In this document: in pieces, positions 23,750-31,506 of the stretch
Position numbering within the stretch: the first letter of the stretch is position 1
Layout: every line of letters begins with the position of its first letter
Origin: Filimonas lacunae
Lineage (GTDB): Bacteria; Bacteroidota; Bacteroidia; Chitinophagales; Chitinophagaceae
Direction of reading: 5' to 3'
Assembly: GCF_002355595.1 (NCBI RefSeq)
Contig: NZ_AP017422.1
Coordinates: 2,728,001-2,792,000, forward strand
DNA length: 64,000 nucleotides
Notes under the pieces: model-generated
What the model was told of the DNA's origin: nothing
Seen by the model: only the letters and a program-made list of their open reading frames with translations
Databases searched by the model: none
Program-made: the position numbers and the translations under genes

Positions 23750-26587
23750 ATGAACTTATACAACCATCTCTATACTATGTTAACAAGTAATTTTTGGCGC
23801 AGTAAGCGCTTGTTTTTGCTGTTGTGCATGCTGGTAAATCTTTGTATAATAGCCCATGCAGCACCGGTAAAATGGGCTAATACGGCTCCGGCGTTCCTGT
23901 ATGGTGGCGCTACACTGGCAGTTTGTACCAATAGTACCCAGGCCAGCATTTCCAAAGGACTGGAAACATCCGATCCGGATAACGGACAAACACTTAGCTG
24001 GAGCATTGTTGCTAACCCGAAGCATGGTACCGTTACCGGTATTCCGGTGTCGATAGTAACTACCGGCAGCAATATTAGCCCGGCAGCTTATTATACTCCT
24101 GAAACAGGATATGCGGGGCTGGATTCTTTGACATTACAGGTATCTGACGGCACTGCTTCAAATACTATGGTGTTATATATCAATATGGCTACCGATCAGG
24201 CTACCGCTATATCCTATGGCCAGTCTGTTTTCTGTGCATCTGGTTATGCACCCGTAACCACATCCGGTATTACCAATGGGGAATACAGTGGCGGCACCGG
24301 GCTGGTAGTAGATAAAGGCTCGGGTTTAATTGATCTGGAAACCAGTTTACAAGGCACTTATAATGTGCGTTATGTGTATAAAGGATTAAACTGTACGGGC
24401 ACTGCTACGGCTTTGGTTACCATTAGTGCGCCTTCGAAAGTGACCATTGATTATGCGGGAAGTCCTTATTGTCCTTCCGGCGCTGCTGCTGTAACACAAA
24501 CAGGGGCAACTGGCGGTATTTATAATGCAGCTTCAGGACTGGATATCAACAGTGAAACAGGAGCCATTAACCTGGCCAACAGCACTGCGGGTACCTATGT
24601 GGTAAACTATACGGTAATTGATAATAACTCCTGCTTAAGCACCACTTCCGATACTGTAGTGGTGGTAGACCTGAAAAAGGTAACTGCTATTTCCGGCAAC
24701 ACTAAAGTATGTGCAGGCGCCACCCAGGTATATACCAACGGTACTACAGGGGGTGTATGGGCCAGTAACAATACCAGCATCGCTACTGTAAACGCTGCTA
24801 CCGGTTCGGTTACCGGAGTAACGCCTGGCTATATCACGCTCTCCTATACTATTACCAATGGAAGTTGCGTAAGTAAAACGGATATTACCGTATATGTAGA
24901 GTCTTTCCCTTATGTAGATTCTATTAAAGGCAATGGCAGTATTTGCACAGGAAGTACCACCCAATTAAGCAATACCACAGTAGGCGGTAGCTGGAGTACG
25001 GGGGATGCTACCATTGCCACTGTAAGCAATACAGGCCTGGTAACAGGTGTGGCAGCAGGTTCGGTTACTATTTCCTATAGTTATTCTAATGGCGCCTGTT
25101 CTACCGTAGTAACCAAAGAGGTGATGGTGAAGGCGTTGCCAGTGGCTACTATCTCTTATGCAGGTAGCCCTTATTGTATTTCAGGTACGGCTATGGTAAC
25201 CCTTACCGGTGTTACTGGTGGCACGTTCAGCTCCACCACCGGCTTATCAATCGATGCGGCTACCGGCACTATTAATCTTGCGGGCAGCACACCGGGTACT
25301 TATACCGTAAAATACCAGTTTAGCAATGGCACCTGTGGCGATGCTACTACCACCAGTGTTACGGTGAAAGCATTGCCGGTGGCTACTGTTTCTTATATTG
25401 GAAGTCCTTATTGTGCTACCGGTTCCGCTGCTGTTTACCAGACCGGTGAAACCGGAGGAGCTTACAGTGCTTTAACCGGATTGGCTATTAATGCAACTAC
25501 AGGCGCTGTAAACCTGGCTACCAGCCAGGCAGGCAGTTATACTGTAACCTATACTTTTGGTGCAGGCACCTGTGTAAACAAAGCCACTACTACTATTGTG
25601 GTGAATACCATACCTGCCCTTCCTTCTATCACAGCCAACGGAGCACTGGGATTTTGTGCAGGGGGTAATGTGGTGCTGACTTCTTCTGCCACTGCCAATA
25701 ATCAATGGATGAAAAACGGTGGAGCTATTAATGGTGCTACCAGTAAAACACTTACGGTAAATGCAGCAGGAGGGTATTCCGTTACTGTAAACAACAATGG
25801 ATGTTCGGTCGTTTCTGATCTGAAGCAGGTGACAGTATATGAATTGCCCACCGCTGCTATAACAGCAGACGGATCACTGGCTATTTGTGAAGGCAGCAGT
25901 GTAAAACTCACTTCCAGCAGTAACATTATCAACCAGTGGTTACTGAATGGTGCCGCTATTGCAGGTGCTACTTCCAATGTTTTCAATGCAGGGAAAGCAG
26001 GCAGCTATGGCCTGATAGTAACTACTACCAATGGCTGTGTGGATACTTCTGATAACGTGGAAGTAACAGTGAACGCATTACCTGAGTTAACACTGAGCAG
26101 CGCAGCTGGTCAGCTCATTACCAAAGGTGGCAGCACTCAATTAACCGTTACCAGCAATGGGGCTATAGCCAGTACTTACTGGACCCCCGCTACCTCGCTG
26201 GACAATCCGTTAAGCACCACGCCGGTAGCTACTCCGCTGGAAAATACCTTGTACACGGCTACTGTAACGGACGATAAAGGTTGTGAAGCGTCTGACACTA
26301 TTTCCATACAGGTAACAGAAGAGTTTAAAGTAAGTGCCCGTTCGGTGATAACACCTAACGGAGATGGCGTAAACGATCAGTTTATTATTGACAATGTGCT
26401 GGCTTACCCGGATAATGTGTTAAGTGTATTTGACCGCAATGGTAAGAAACTGTATGAAAAGCATAACTACGATAATAGCTGGGGCGGCACCAATAATGGT
26501 GTGCTGTTAGCAGCCGACACGTATATGTATGTGTTTACCGTGCAAGGCAGGGTAGTGAAAAAAGGAACTGTTACCATTGTGCATTAA
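23750..26587 (+). CDS. large T9SS-secreted adhesin with Ig-like repeats
   Basis: 945 residues. The N-terminal signal peptide is hydrophobic from about residue 20 (LFLLLCMLVNLCIIAHA); starting at the ATG at 23777 would give a more usual length. After a cadherin-like opening come four related repeats of about 80 residues starting near SYxGSPYCxxG, two BIG2-like repeats (AISGNTKVCAGA, SIKGNGSICTGS), and two repeats with QWMKNGGAINGATS or QWLLNGAAIAGATS. The last 80 residues are the T9SS type B sorting domain (TPNGDGVNDQFIIDN, FDRNGKKLYE, DNSWGGTNNG, TYMYVFTVQG). It is exported by the type IX system and probably surface-attached. The PorP gene follows after 23 bp, the usual partner arrangement. 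Confidence 0.92.
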   Translation: MNLYNHLYTMLTSNFWRSKRLFLLLCMLVNLCIIAHAAPVKWANTAPAFLYGGATLAVCTNSTQASISKGLETSDPDNGQTLSWSIVANPKHGTVTGIPVSIVTTGSNISPAAYYTPETGYAGLDSLTLQVSDGTASNTMVLYINMATDQATAISYGQSVFCASGYAPVTTSGITNGEYSGGTGLVVDKGSGLIDLETSLQGTYNVRYVYKGLNCTGTATALVTISAPSKVTIDYAGSPYCPSGAAAVTQTGATGGIYNAASGLDINSETGAINLANSTAGTYVVNYTVIDNNSCLSTTSDTVVVVDLKKVTAISGNTKVCAGATQVYTNGTTGGVWASNNTSIATVNAATGSVTGVTPGYITLSYTITNGSCVSKTDITVYVESFPYVDSIKGNGSICTGSTTQLSNTTVGGSWSTGDATIATVSNTGLVTGVAAGSVTISYSYSNGACSTVVTKEVMVKALPVATISYAGSPYCISGTAMVTLTGVTGGTFSSTTGLSIDAATGTINLAGSTPGTYTVKYQFSNGTCGDATTTSVTVKALPVATVSYIGSPYCATGSAAVYQTGETGGAYSALTGLAINATTGAVNLATSQAGSYTVTYTFGAGTCVNKATTTIVVNTIPALPSITANGALGFCAGGNVVLTSSATANNQWMKNGGAINGATSKTLTVNAAGGYSVTVNNNGCSVVSDLKQVTVYELPTAAITADGSLAICEGSSVKLTSSSNIINQWLLNGAAIAGATSNVFNAGKAGSYGLIVTTTNGCVDTSDNVEVTVNALPELTLSSAAGQLITKGGSTQLTVTSNGAIASTYWTPATSLDNPLSTTPVATPLENTLYTATVTDDKGCEASDTISIQVTEEFKVSARSVITPNGDGVNDQFIIDNVLAYPDNVLSVFDRNGKKLYEKHNYDNSWGGTNNGVLLAADTYMYVFTVQGRVVKKGTVTIVH

Positions 26588-26610
26588 TCCATAACGAATA
26601 CCTGATAGTG

Positions 26611-27519
26611 ATGAAAAAATATATAGCGGGTTTTACATTCTTATTCAGTGCTGCGCTTGCCTTACCCGGCAAGGCGCAGCTGTATTATAATAATCCGGTA
26701 GCGCGTTTTTACCGCAATACCTACCTGGCCAACCCCGCTTATGCGGGTGCACAGGAACAACCTTTTGTATACGCCCTGGTAAACCGCAGCTGGATAGGCT
26801 TTGACGGTGCACCCACACTGGTGCAGCTTTCGGGCGATATGAACTTTGGTAAAAGCTCGGGAGCGGGCATTCAGCTGGCCAACGATAAAAGTGGTGTGTT
26901 AAAACGTTCTTATGCCAAATTCAGCTATGCTTATAAAATAAAACTGGCGGGCGAGAACCATGCCGTGCGCCTGGGCTTTTCGTTAAGCGCTTTTCGTCAG
27001 CAACTGGATGGCTCGGCTATTATTGATGGCGGCGTAGTAGATGCAGGCGCCAAGCAGTTTAACGAACAGGGCTGGAAAGCAGATGGCGATTTTGGCGCTA
27101 CCTACCAGTTTAAAGGATTTGCTTTTAGCGCGGCTGCTTTTAATTTGCGCCAATGGTTTCCCGATGTAAACAGTAACCCGGCTAACCAGGAAACGATGAA
27201 CCTGATGGCTTCTTATGCCTGGCAACCGGCAGATAATAAACAAATAGAATTGAAGCCACTGGTGGCTGCCCGCTTTTTTACCAAAGCCAGCAGCATAATA
27301 GGAGGAGGTGCGCAGTTTACCTATGATAAAACCGTGCACGCCAGTGCTATCTGGCAAAACACCGGTAATATTACCGGTACAGTGGGATTGATGTTAAAGA
27401 GCATAGGAGGTGAAATTAACTTCAGCTATGTTACCAACAACAAACAGGGCTATGGACAGCAATTTGAAGTAGGACTGGGAATAGGCTTATCAGGCTTGAA
27501 AAAAGAATCTGCAGAATAA
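26611..27519 (+). CDS. PorP/SprF family T9SS membrane protein
   Basis: 302 residues from the ATG at 26611 (the preceding GTG is in frame but less likely). Signal peptide ending at GKAQ. The mature start YYNNPVARFYRNTYLANPAY with NPAYAG is the PorP/SprF signature: an outer-membrane beta-barrel that helps type B CTD proteins reach or stay on the surface. It lies directly behind the adhesin gene and is probably cotranscribed, so it is likely dedicated to it. Confidence 0.9.
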   Translation: MKKYIAGFTFLFSAALALPGKAQLYYNNPVARFYRNTYLANPAYAGAQEQPFVYALVNRSWIGFDGAPTLVQLSGDMNFGKSSGAGIQLANDKSGVLKRSYAKFSYAYKIKLAGENHAVRLGFSLSAFRQQLDGSAIIDGGVVDAGAKQFNEQGWKADGDFGATYQFKGFAFSAAAFNLRQWFPDVNSNPANQETMNLMASYAWQPADNKQIELKPLVAARFFTKASSIIGGGAQFTYDKTVHASAIWQNTGNITGTVGLMLKSIGGEINFSYVTNNKQGYGQQFEVGLGIGLSGLKKESAE

Positions 27520-27536
27520 ATTTTAATTAGTACCCG

Positions 27537-27878
27537 ATGACGAAGAAGTTTGGTGTATTTGTTTACTTCCTGGCGAATATCTATTTACTGATCTATTATT
27601 TTTTACAGTTACTGAAACTGTATTCGGATAAGTATAGTTACGACAGCATGATTTATGTGTATCCTATTGCCACCGCTGATGGACTGTTTATTATTTCGCT
27701 GATGTACCTGGTATTTGGCAAAGAGTTTACAAAATATATAGGATTGTTGCTGGCTTTGGCGGTGGCGCATAATGTGGCCGTGGCCGGATCGGTAAAAATG
27801 ATACCGGTGGCGGGCTTTGCGGTGGCTATTACTTCTATAATAGTGGCTACATCATTTGTGCGTAAACAAAAGATATAA
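27537..27878 (+). CDS. small four-helix membrane protein
   Basis: 113 residues, almost entirely hydrophobic, with about four helices (near 6-24, 38-56, 62-80 and 84-104). No cysteine or charged motif; ends in RKQKI, suggesting a cytoplasmic C terminus. It follows the PorP gene by 17 bp and overlaps the next gene by one base (TAATG), so the three form one transcript. Family not recognised. Confidence 0.65.
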   Translation: MTKKFGVFVYFLANIYLLIYYFLQLLKLYSDKYSYDSMIYVYPIATADGLFIISLMYLVFGKEFTKYIGLLLALAVAHNVAVAGSVKMIPVAGFAVAITSIIVATSFVRKQKI

Positions 27879-28147
27879 TGGAAGGGCAAAGAATACTGTT
27901 GCTTGTTTTCTGGGTGATATTGATAAGCGTATACTGCTTTTTCATCCGTAAACAAACCAAGGCCGCTTTCTGGAAGTTGTTTTTGTTTATCACTGCTTCG
28001 TTTGCTTTAACCATCCAGGTGTTTCACCTGTTGAGCGACTTTCTGATGTGGATGCAACCCATAGCATATCTGCTGTTGTTTATACTGCCTTTTGTAACTA
28101 CTGTAGTAGTGGCCAAAGTGTGGTTTTGGATAGAACAACGGAGTTAG
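27878..28147 (+). CDS. small three-helix membrane protein
   Basis: 89 residues with about three hydrophobic helices (near 3-20, 29-48 and 56-84). It begins in the TAATG overlap with the previous membrane-protein gene and ends before a strong terminator. Together the two look like a small membrane complex at the end of the adhesin-PorP transcript. Family not recognised. Confidence 0.62.
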   Translation: MEGQRILLLVFWVILISVYCFFIRKQTKAAFWKLFLFITASFALTIQVFHLLSDFLMWMQPIAYLLLFILPFVTTVVVAKVWFWIEQRS

Positions 28148-28168
28148 CTAAACACATTAACATATTAC

Positions 28169-28200
28169 AACCGCCGTTTTACCCGTAAAACGGCGGTTTA
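28169..28200 (+). terminator. terminator of the adhesin-PorP transcript
   Basis: Perfect 14-bp inverted repeat (28169-28182 with 28185-28198) centred on CC, followed by a short T run. Very stable stem; T tract is weak. Confidence 0.65.
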
Positions 28201-28258
28201 TCGCAACATTTTACGGGTTGGTACACACATTCCCCCGCTGTGTAGCAGCATTTCCTCT

Positions 28259-28302
28259 TTAACTACGGCTGGCATTTGCTTTGAAATACTTACAGTATAA
28301 AA
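28259..28302 (+). promoter_or_regulatory. 44-bp conserved upstream block, copy B
   Basis: Matches 22311-22354 at 39 of 44 positions. It ends 9 bp before the ATG at 28312. Conservation this high outside coding sequence, at the same distance from both starts, points to a shared promoter and regulator. Confidence 0.6.
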
Positions 28303-28311
28303 GCAAACAAG

Positions 28312-28767
28312 ATGAAAAAGTTAATCGTTCTCTCAGCAGTAGCCATCAGTAGCCTGATATTTAGCTATTCTGCCAGCGCTCAGGTTCGATTCAATGTGAA
28401 TATAAATATTGGTAACGCCCTGCCTGCCTGGATCAGCTATAGCAATACACCCCATTCGGATTATTATTATATACCTGATGCCGATTGTTATTACTCCACC
28501 AACGAAAGGATGTATATATACCGGGATGGGGCCAATTGGAGAAGAGGTGCTGAAATGCCCGGCCGTTTTAGAGGAATGGATTTTCGTAACAGAAGAATAG
28601 TGGGTATGAGAGGTGAGGATATGCCTTTTAACCATCAACAACCTAACGGCAATGCCTTTAACAATGGTAACAACCATTTTAACCATCAGCCCGACCGCCA
28701 GCCGCAACAACGTGGTGGTGGCGATTACAGAGGAAACAATGGAAACGGTTGGGGAAGACGTTCATAA
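28312..28767 (+). CDS. small secreted protein, paralogue B (YYYIPDA motif)
   Basis: 151 residues, same layout as the protein at 22365-22817: signal peptide (MKKLIVLSAVAISSLIF, cut near SASAQ), YYYIPDADCYYSTNERMYIY, then W-x-R-G-x-E-MPGRFRGMDFRNRRIVGM. The disordered tail is rich in N, Q, H, P and G (here NNGNNHFNHQPDRQPQQRGG). The first 17 codons and the core are clearly homologous between the copies while the tails differ, as expected for an older duplication under selection on the core. Function unknown. Confidence 0.82.
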   Translation: MKKLIVLSAVAISSLIFSYSASAQVRFNVNINIGNALPAWISYSNTPHSDYYYIPDADCYYSTNERMYIYRDGANWRRGAEMPGRFRGMDFRNRRIVGMRGEDMPFNHQQPNGNAFNNGNNHFNHQPDRQPQQRGGGDYRGNNGNGWGRRS

Positions 28768-28805
28768 GAGTGATGAGTAGTTTTTATAGGAGTGTTTAGC
28801 GTGTA

Positions 28806-28833
28806 AAACGGCCCGCCAGTGAGCGGGCCGTTT
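28806..28833. terminator. bidirectional terminator
   Basis: AAACGGCCCGC (28806-28816) pairs with GCGGGCCGTTT (28823-28833), 6-nt loop. It lies between two convergent genes and has A before and T after, so it can serve both strands. Confidence 0.75.
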
Positions 28834-28841
28834 ATGTATGC

Positions 28842-31235
28842 TTAATCGTTCTTTAAATTCTTTACAGGGCTTTGAACAGCGGCTTTTAATGTTTGTGAAG
28901 CTACAGTAACCAGTGCTATAACAACTGCGGCGGTTCCTGCCAGTACAAATATCCACCAGCTGATAGTAATACGGTAGGCATAACCCTGTAACCAATAGTG
29001 CATGGTTAACCAGGCCAGTGGTGCTGCTACTATAAAGCTGAGTAGTACCAGTTGCAAAAAGTTTTTAGAAAGCAGGCTGGTTAAGCCGGTAACGGAAGCA
29101 CCCAGTACTTTGCGCACACTTATTTCTTTACTGCGTTGCTGTACGGCATAAGAAGACAAGCCCAGCAAACCTAAACAGGCCAGCACAATGGCGATGCCCG
29201 CAAATATATTCACCAGCGAACCCAGCCGGGTTTCGGACTGATACATGTGGTTATAGTCTTCATCCAGGAAATGATACTGAAAAGGGCGGTGTGGCGCAAG
29301 TTTCTTCCATTGCTCCTGCATAAAGCGGATGGTTTCCGGCATATGCTGCCCGCTTACTTTTACCATCATCCTGTTGCCCCAGTCGCCCGGAAACAACACC
29401 AGTGGTTTGATAGGGGTGTGCAGCGATTGAAAATGGAAATCCTGCACTACTGCCTTCACTATACCCGGACGTGTGGAGTATACAAACATTCTTTTGCCAA
29501 CGGCTTCCGAAGGTTTCCAGCCTAATGCACGGGCAGCGGTTTCGTTCAAAATGAATTTAAAATTTTTTTCGCTTACAGTGTCCCGCTTAATGTCTTTGAT
29601 GTCTTGTTGGTTGATGTTCTCGCCATACAAAATTTTGATGCCGTTGGTAGCAAGATAGTTTTCGTCAATTTCCGAAGCGGTCACATTTATTTCTGATGTT
29701 TCGGGCATGGTAGCGGAGCGCATTTCATAACCACCACTTATCTGGTTAGGGGCGTCTGCCGAAATAGATACATTTTTAATATCGGGGCAGGCGAGAAAAG
29801 CATCTTTAAAAGTTTGTCCCTTATCGTATATTTTCTGATCGGTGTTCAATACTAATACATGCTCACGATCGTACCCCAAACGGGTATGTTGTATAAAATG
29901 CAATTGCTTTTGTACGATGATGGTGGCAATGATGAGGAATATGGAAATAACAAACTGGAACACGATGAGTGTTTTACGCAAGGCTGCTCCTTTGCCATAG
30001 TTTTTGAAAACACCTTTTAAAATGGCAACCGGTTGAAAGCCGGACAATACCAGGGCAGGATAGCCGCCTGCCAGTAATCCCAGTATGGTTACCACAAATA
30101 AAATATAGCCCAGGATAGAAGGGGTGAGTATTTCTTTTATAGCCAGCCGGTTACCGGTGAGGTTGTTAAAAGAGGGCAGCACCAGGTATACAAGTGCTAT
30201 GCTTACCAGCAAAGCCAGCAGGCACAGGATAAAGGATTCGTAAATGAACTGCCAGAAAATTTGCTGACGTAATGCACCGGAAACCTTGCGTATACCCACT
30301 TCTTTCGCACGTTCCATAGAACGTGCGGTGCTCAGGTTAATATAAGTAAAGCAGGCAATAGCCAGAATAAGCAAGGCTATAGCGGTAATAATGTATATAT
30401 AAGTAATGCTGGTGTTGGGTGCATAAGCATCGTAAGGCGAATGCAGGTGTATGCTGTTAAAAGGTTCGAGGTAAAAGTTAATAATGGAGTTTTCGCCCTG
30501 CATTTCTTTACGCATAAATGCAGGTATCTTTTGTTGCAAAGCGGCTATTTGTTCCGGCTTTTTTACCAGAAAGTACGTGGTGTAGTTGGCATTCCAGTAA
30601 TTCTTTTCTTCGTTTTTTCTATTACGGGAAGAAAAAGAGGCCAGGCTGTTAAACTGTATCTGTGAGTTGGTTGGATTATCGGCTATTACACCGGTAATTT
30701 CATAAGGGATGGCGCTGGCGCCTACTTTTACTACTTTGCCCATTACCTGGGTGGTGCCAAAGTAACGCTGTGCCGTAGAGGCGGTCAATATCATTTTGAA
30801 CGGACCATTTAAAGCGGTTTGGGGGTTGCCCTGTAACATAGTAGCATTAAACATCCGGAAATAGGTAGAGTCGGTAAACAGTAAATGGTCTTCATTAAAC
30901 TGATCTCCGTTTTCACAGGTAATAACCGGATTGGATTCATACATTCTTGTTCCGGATTCTATTTCCGGAAAGTTTTGGGCAAACACCGGAAACACCCGGG
31001 CGCTGGTGAAGTTGCCTTTGCTGGCTTCGCTACCCGGAGCACTATATTCCATAATCACCCGCACAATGCGATTGCCTTTTGCCTGGAATTTATCAAAGCT
31101 GAGTTCATGATGAATATACAAGCCTATTAATAAGCAGCAGGTAATACCCGTGATTAAGCCAAACAGGTTAATGAATGTGTAGGTTTTGTTTTTTATAAGG
31201 TTGCGCCAGGCAATTTTCAGATAGTTTATAAACAT
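28842..31235 (-). CDS. MacB/FtsX-type ABC transporter permease
   Basis: 797 residues from the ATG at 31235. The start MFINYLKIAWRNLIKNKTYT is typical of the Bacteroidota permeases with two FtsX units: helix near 20-40, MacB-type periplasmic domain (about 45-250), three helices (about 280-410), a short linker helix (about 425), a second periplasmic domain and three C-terminal helices (about 680-785) ending VQSPVKNLKND. The motifs EVGIRKVSGA and EISVRKVLGA are the family's cytoplasmic coupling loops. No ATPase gene is adjacent, so the ATPase must come from elsewhere. Substrate unknown (efflux or lipoprotein/peptide traffic in relatives). Confidence 0.9.
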   Translation of the reverse strand: MFINYLKIAWRNLIKNKTYTFINLFGLITGITCCLLIGLYIHHELSFDKFQAKGNRIVRVIMEYSAPGSEASKGNFTSARVFPVFAQNFPEIESGTRMYESNPVITCENGDQFNEDHLLFTDSTYFRMFNATMLQGNPQTALNGPFKMILTASTAQRYFGTTQVMGKVVKVGASAIPYEITGVIADNPTNSQIQFNSLASFSSRNRKNEEKNYWNANYTTYFLVKKPEQIAALQQKIPAFMRKEMQGENSIINFYLEPFNSIHLHSPYDAYAPNTSITYIYIITAIALLILAIACFTYINLSTARSMERAKEVGIRKVSGALRQQIFWQFIYESFILCLLALLVSIALVYLVLPSFNNLTGNRLAIKEILTPSILGYILFVVTILGLLAGGYPALVLSGFQPVAILKGVFKNYGKGAALRKTLIVFQFVISIFLIIATIIVQKQLHFIQHTRLGYDREHVLVLNTDQKIYDKGQTFKDAFLACPDIKNVSISADAPNQISGGYEMRSATMPETSEINVTASEIDENYLATNGIKILYGENINQQDIKDIKRDTVSEKNFKFILNETAARALGWKPSEAVGKRMFVYSTRPGIVKAVVQDFHFQSLHTPIKPLVLFPGDWGNRMMVKVSGQHMPETIRFMQEQWKKLAPHRPFQYHFLDEDYNHMYQSETRLGSLVNIFAGIAIVLACLGLLGLSSYAVQQRSKEISVRKVLGASVTGLTSLLSKNFLQLVLLSFIVAAPLAWLTMHYWLQGYAYRITISWWIFVLAGTAAVVIALVTVASQTLKAAVQSPVKNLKND

Positions 31236-31506
31236 AACATGCAAGGAGTATGGTTATTCAACAAAAGCAATATAGCGCTAAGCAGGGTGCCAAAAAAGTA
31301 CCGCTTTTATAACTGTTTGCTGATTAGGAGTTTATAAGCTGTATGTTGAACAGGTTGTTCGTTTTTGATACAACGGGTGTACGTTTTAAGGCAGTTGAAA
31401 AAGTATAGGTGCACAATTGTTGGTCGGGGTAGGATGGCTATCAGTCACTTATAGGTTATATTGGTTTTGGCATTACATTTCGTTTTCTTTAGCAAACTGC
31501 AATATT

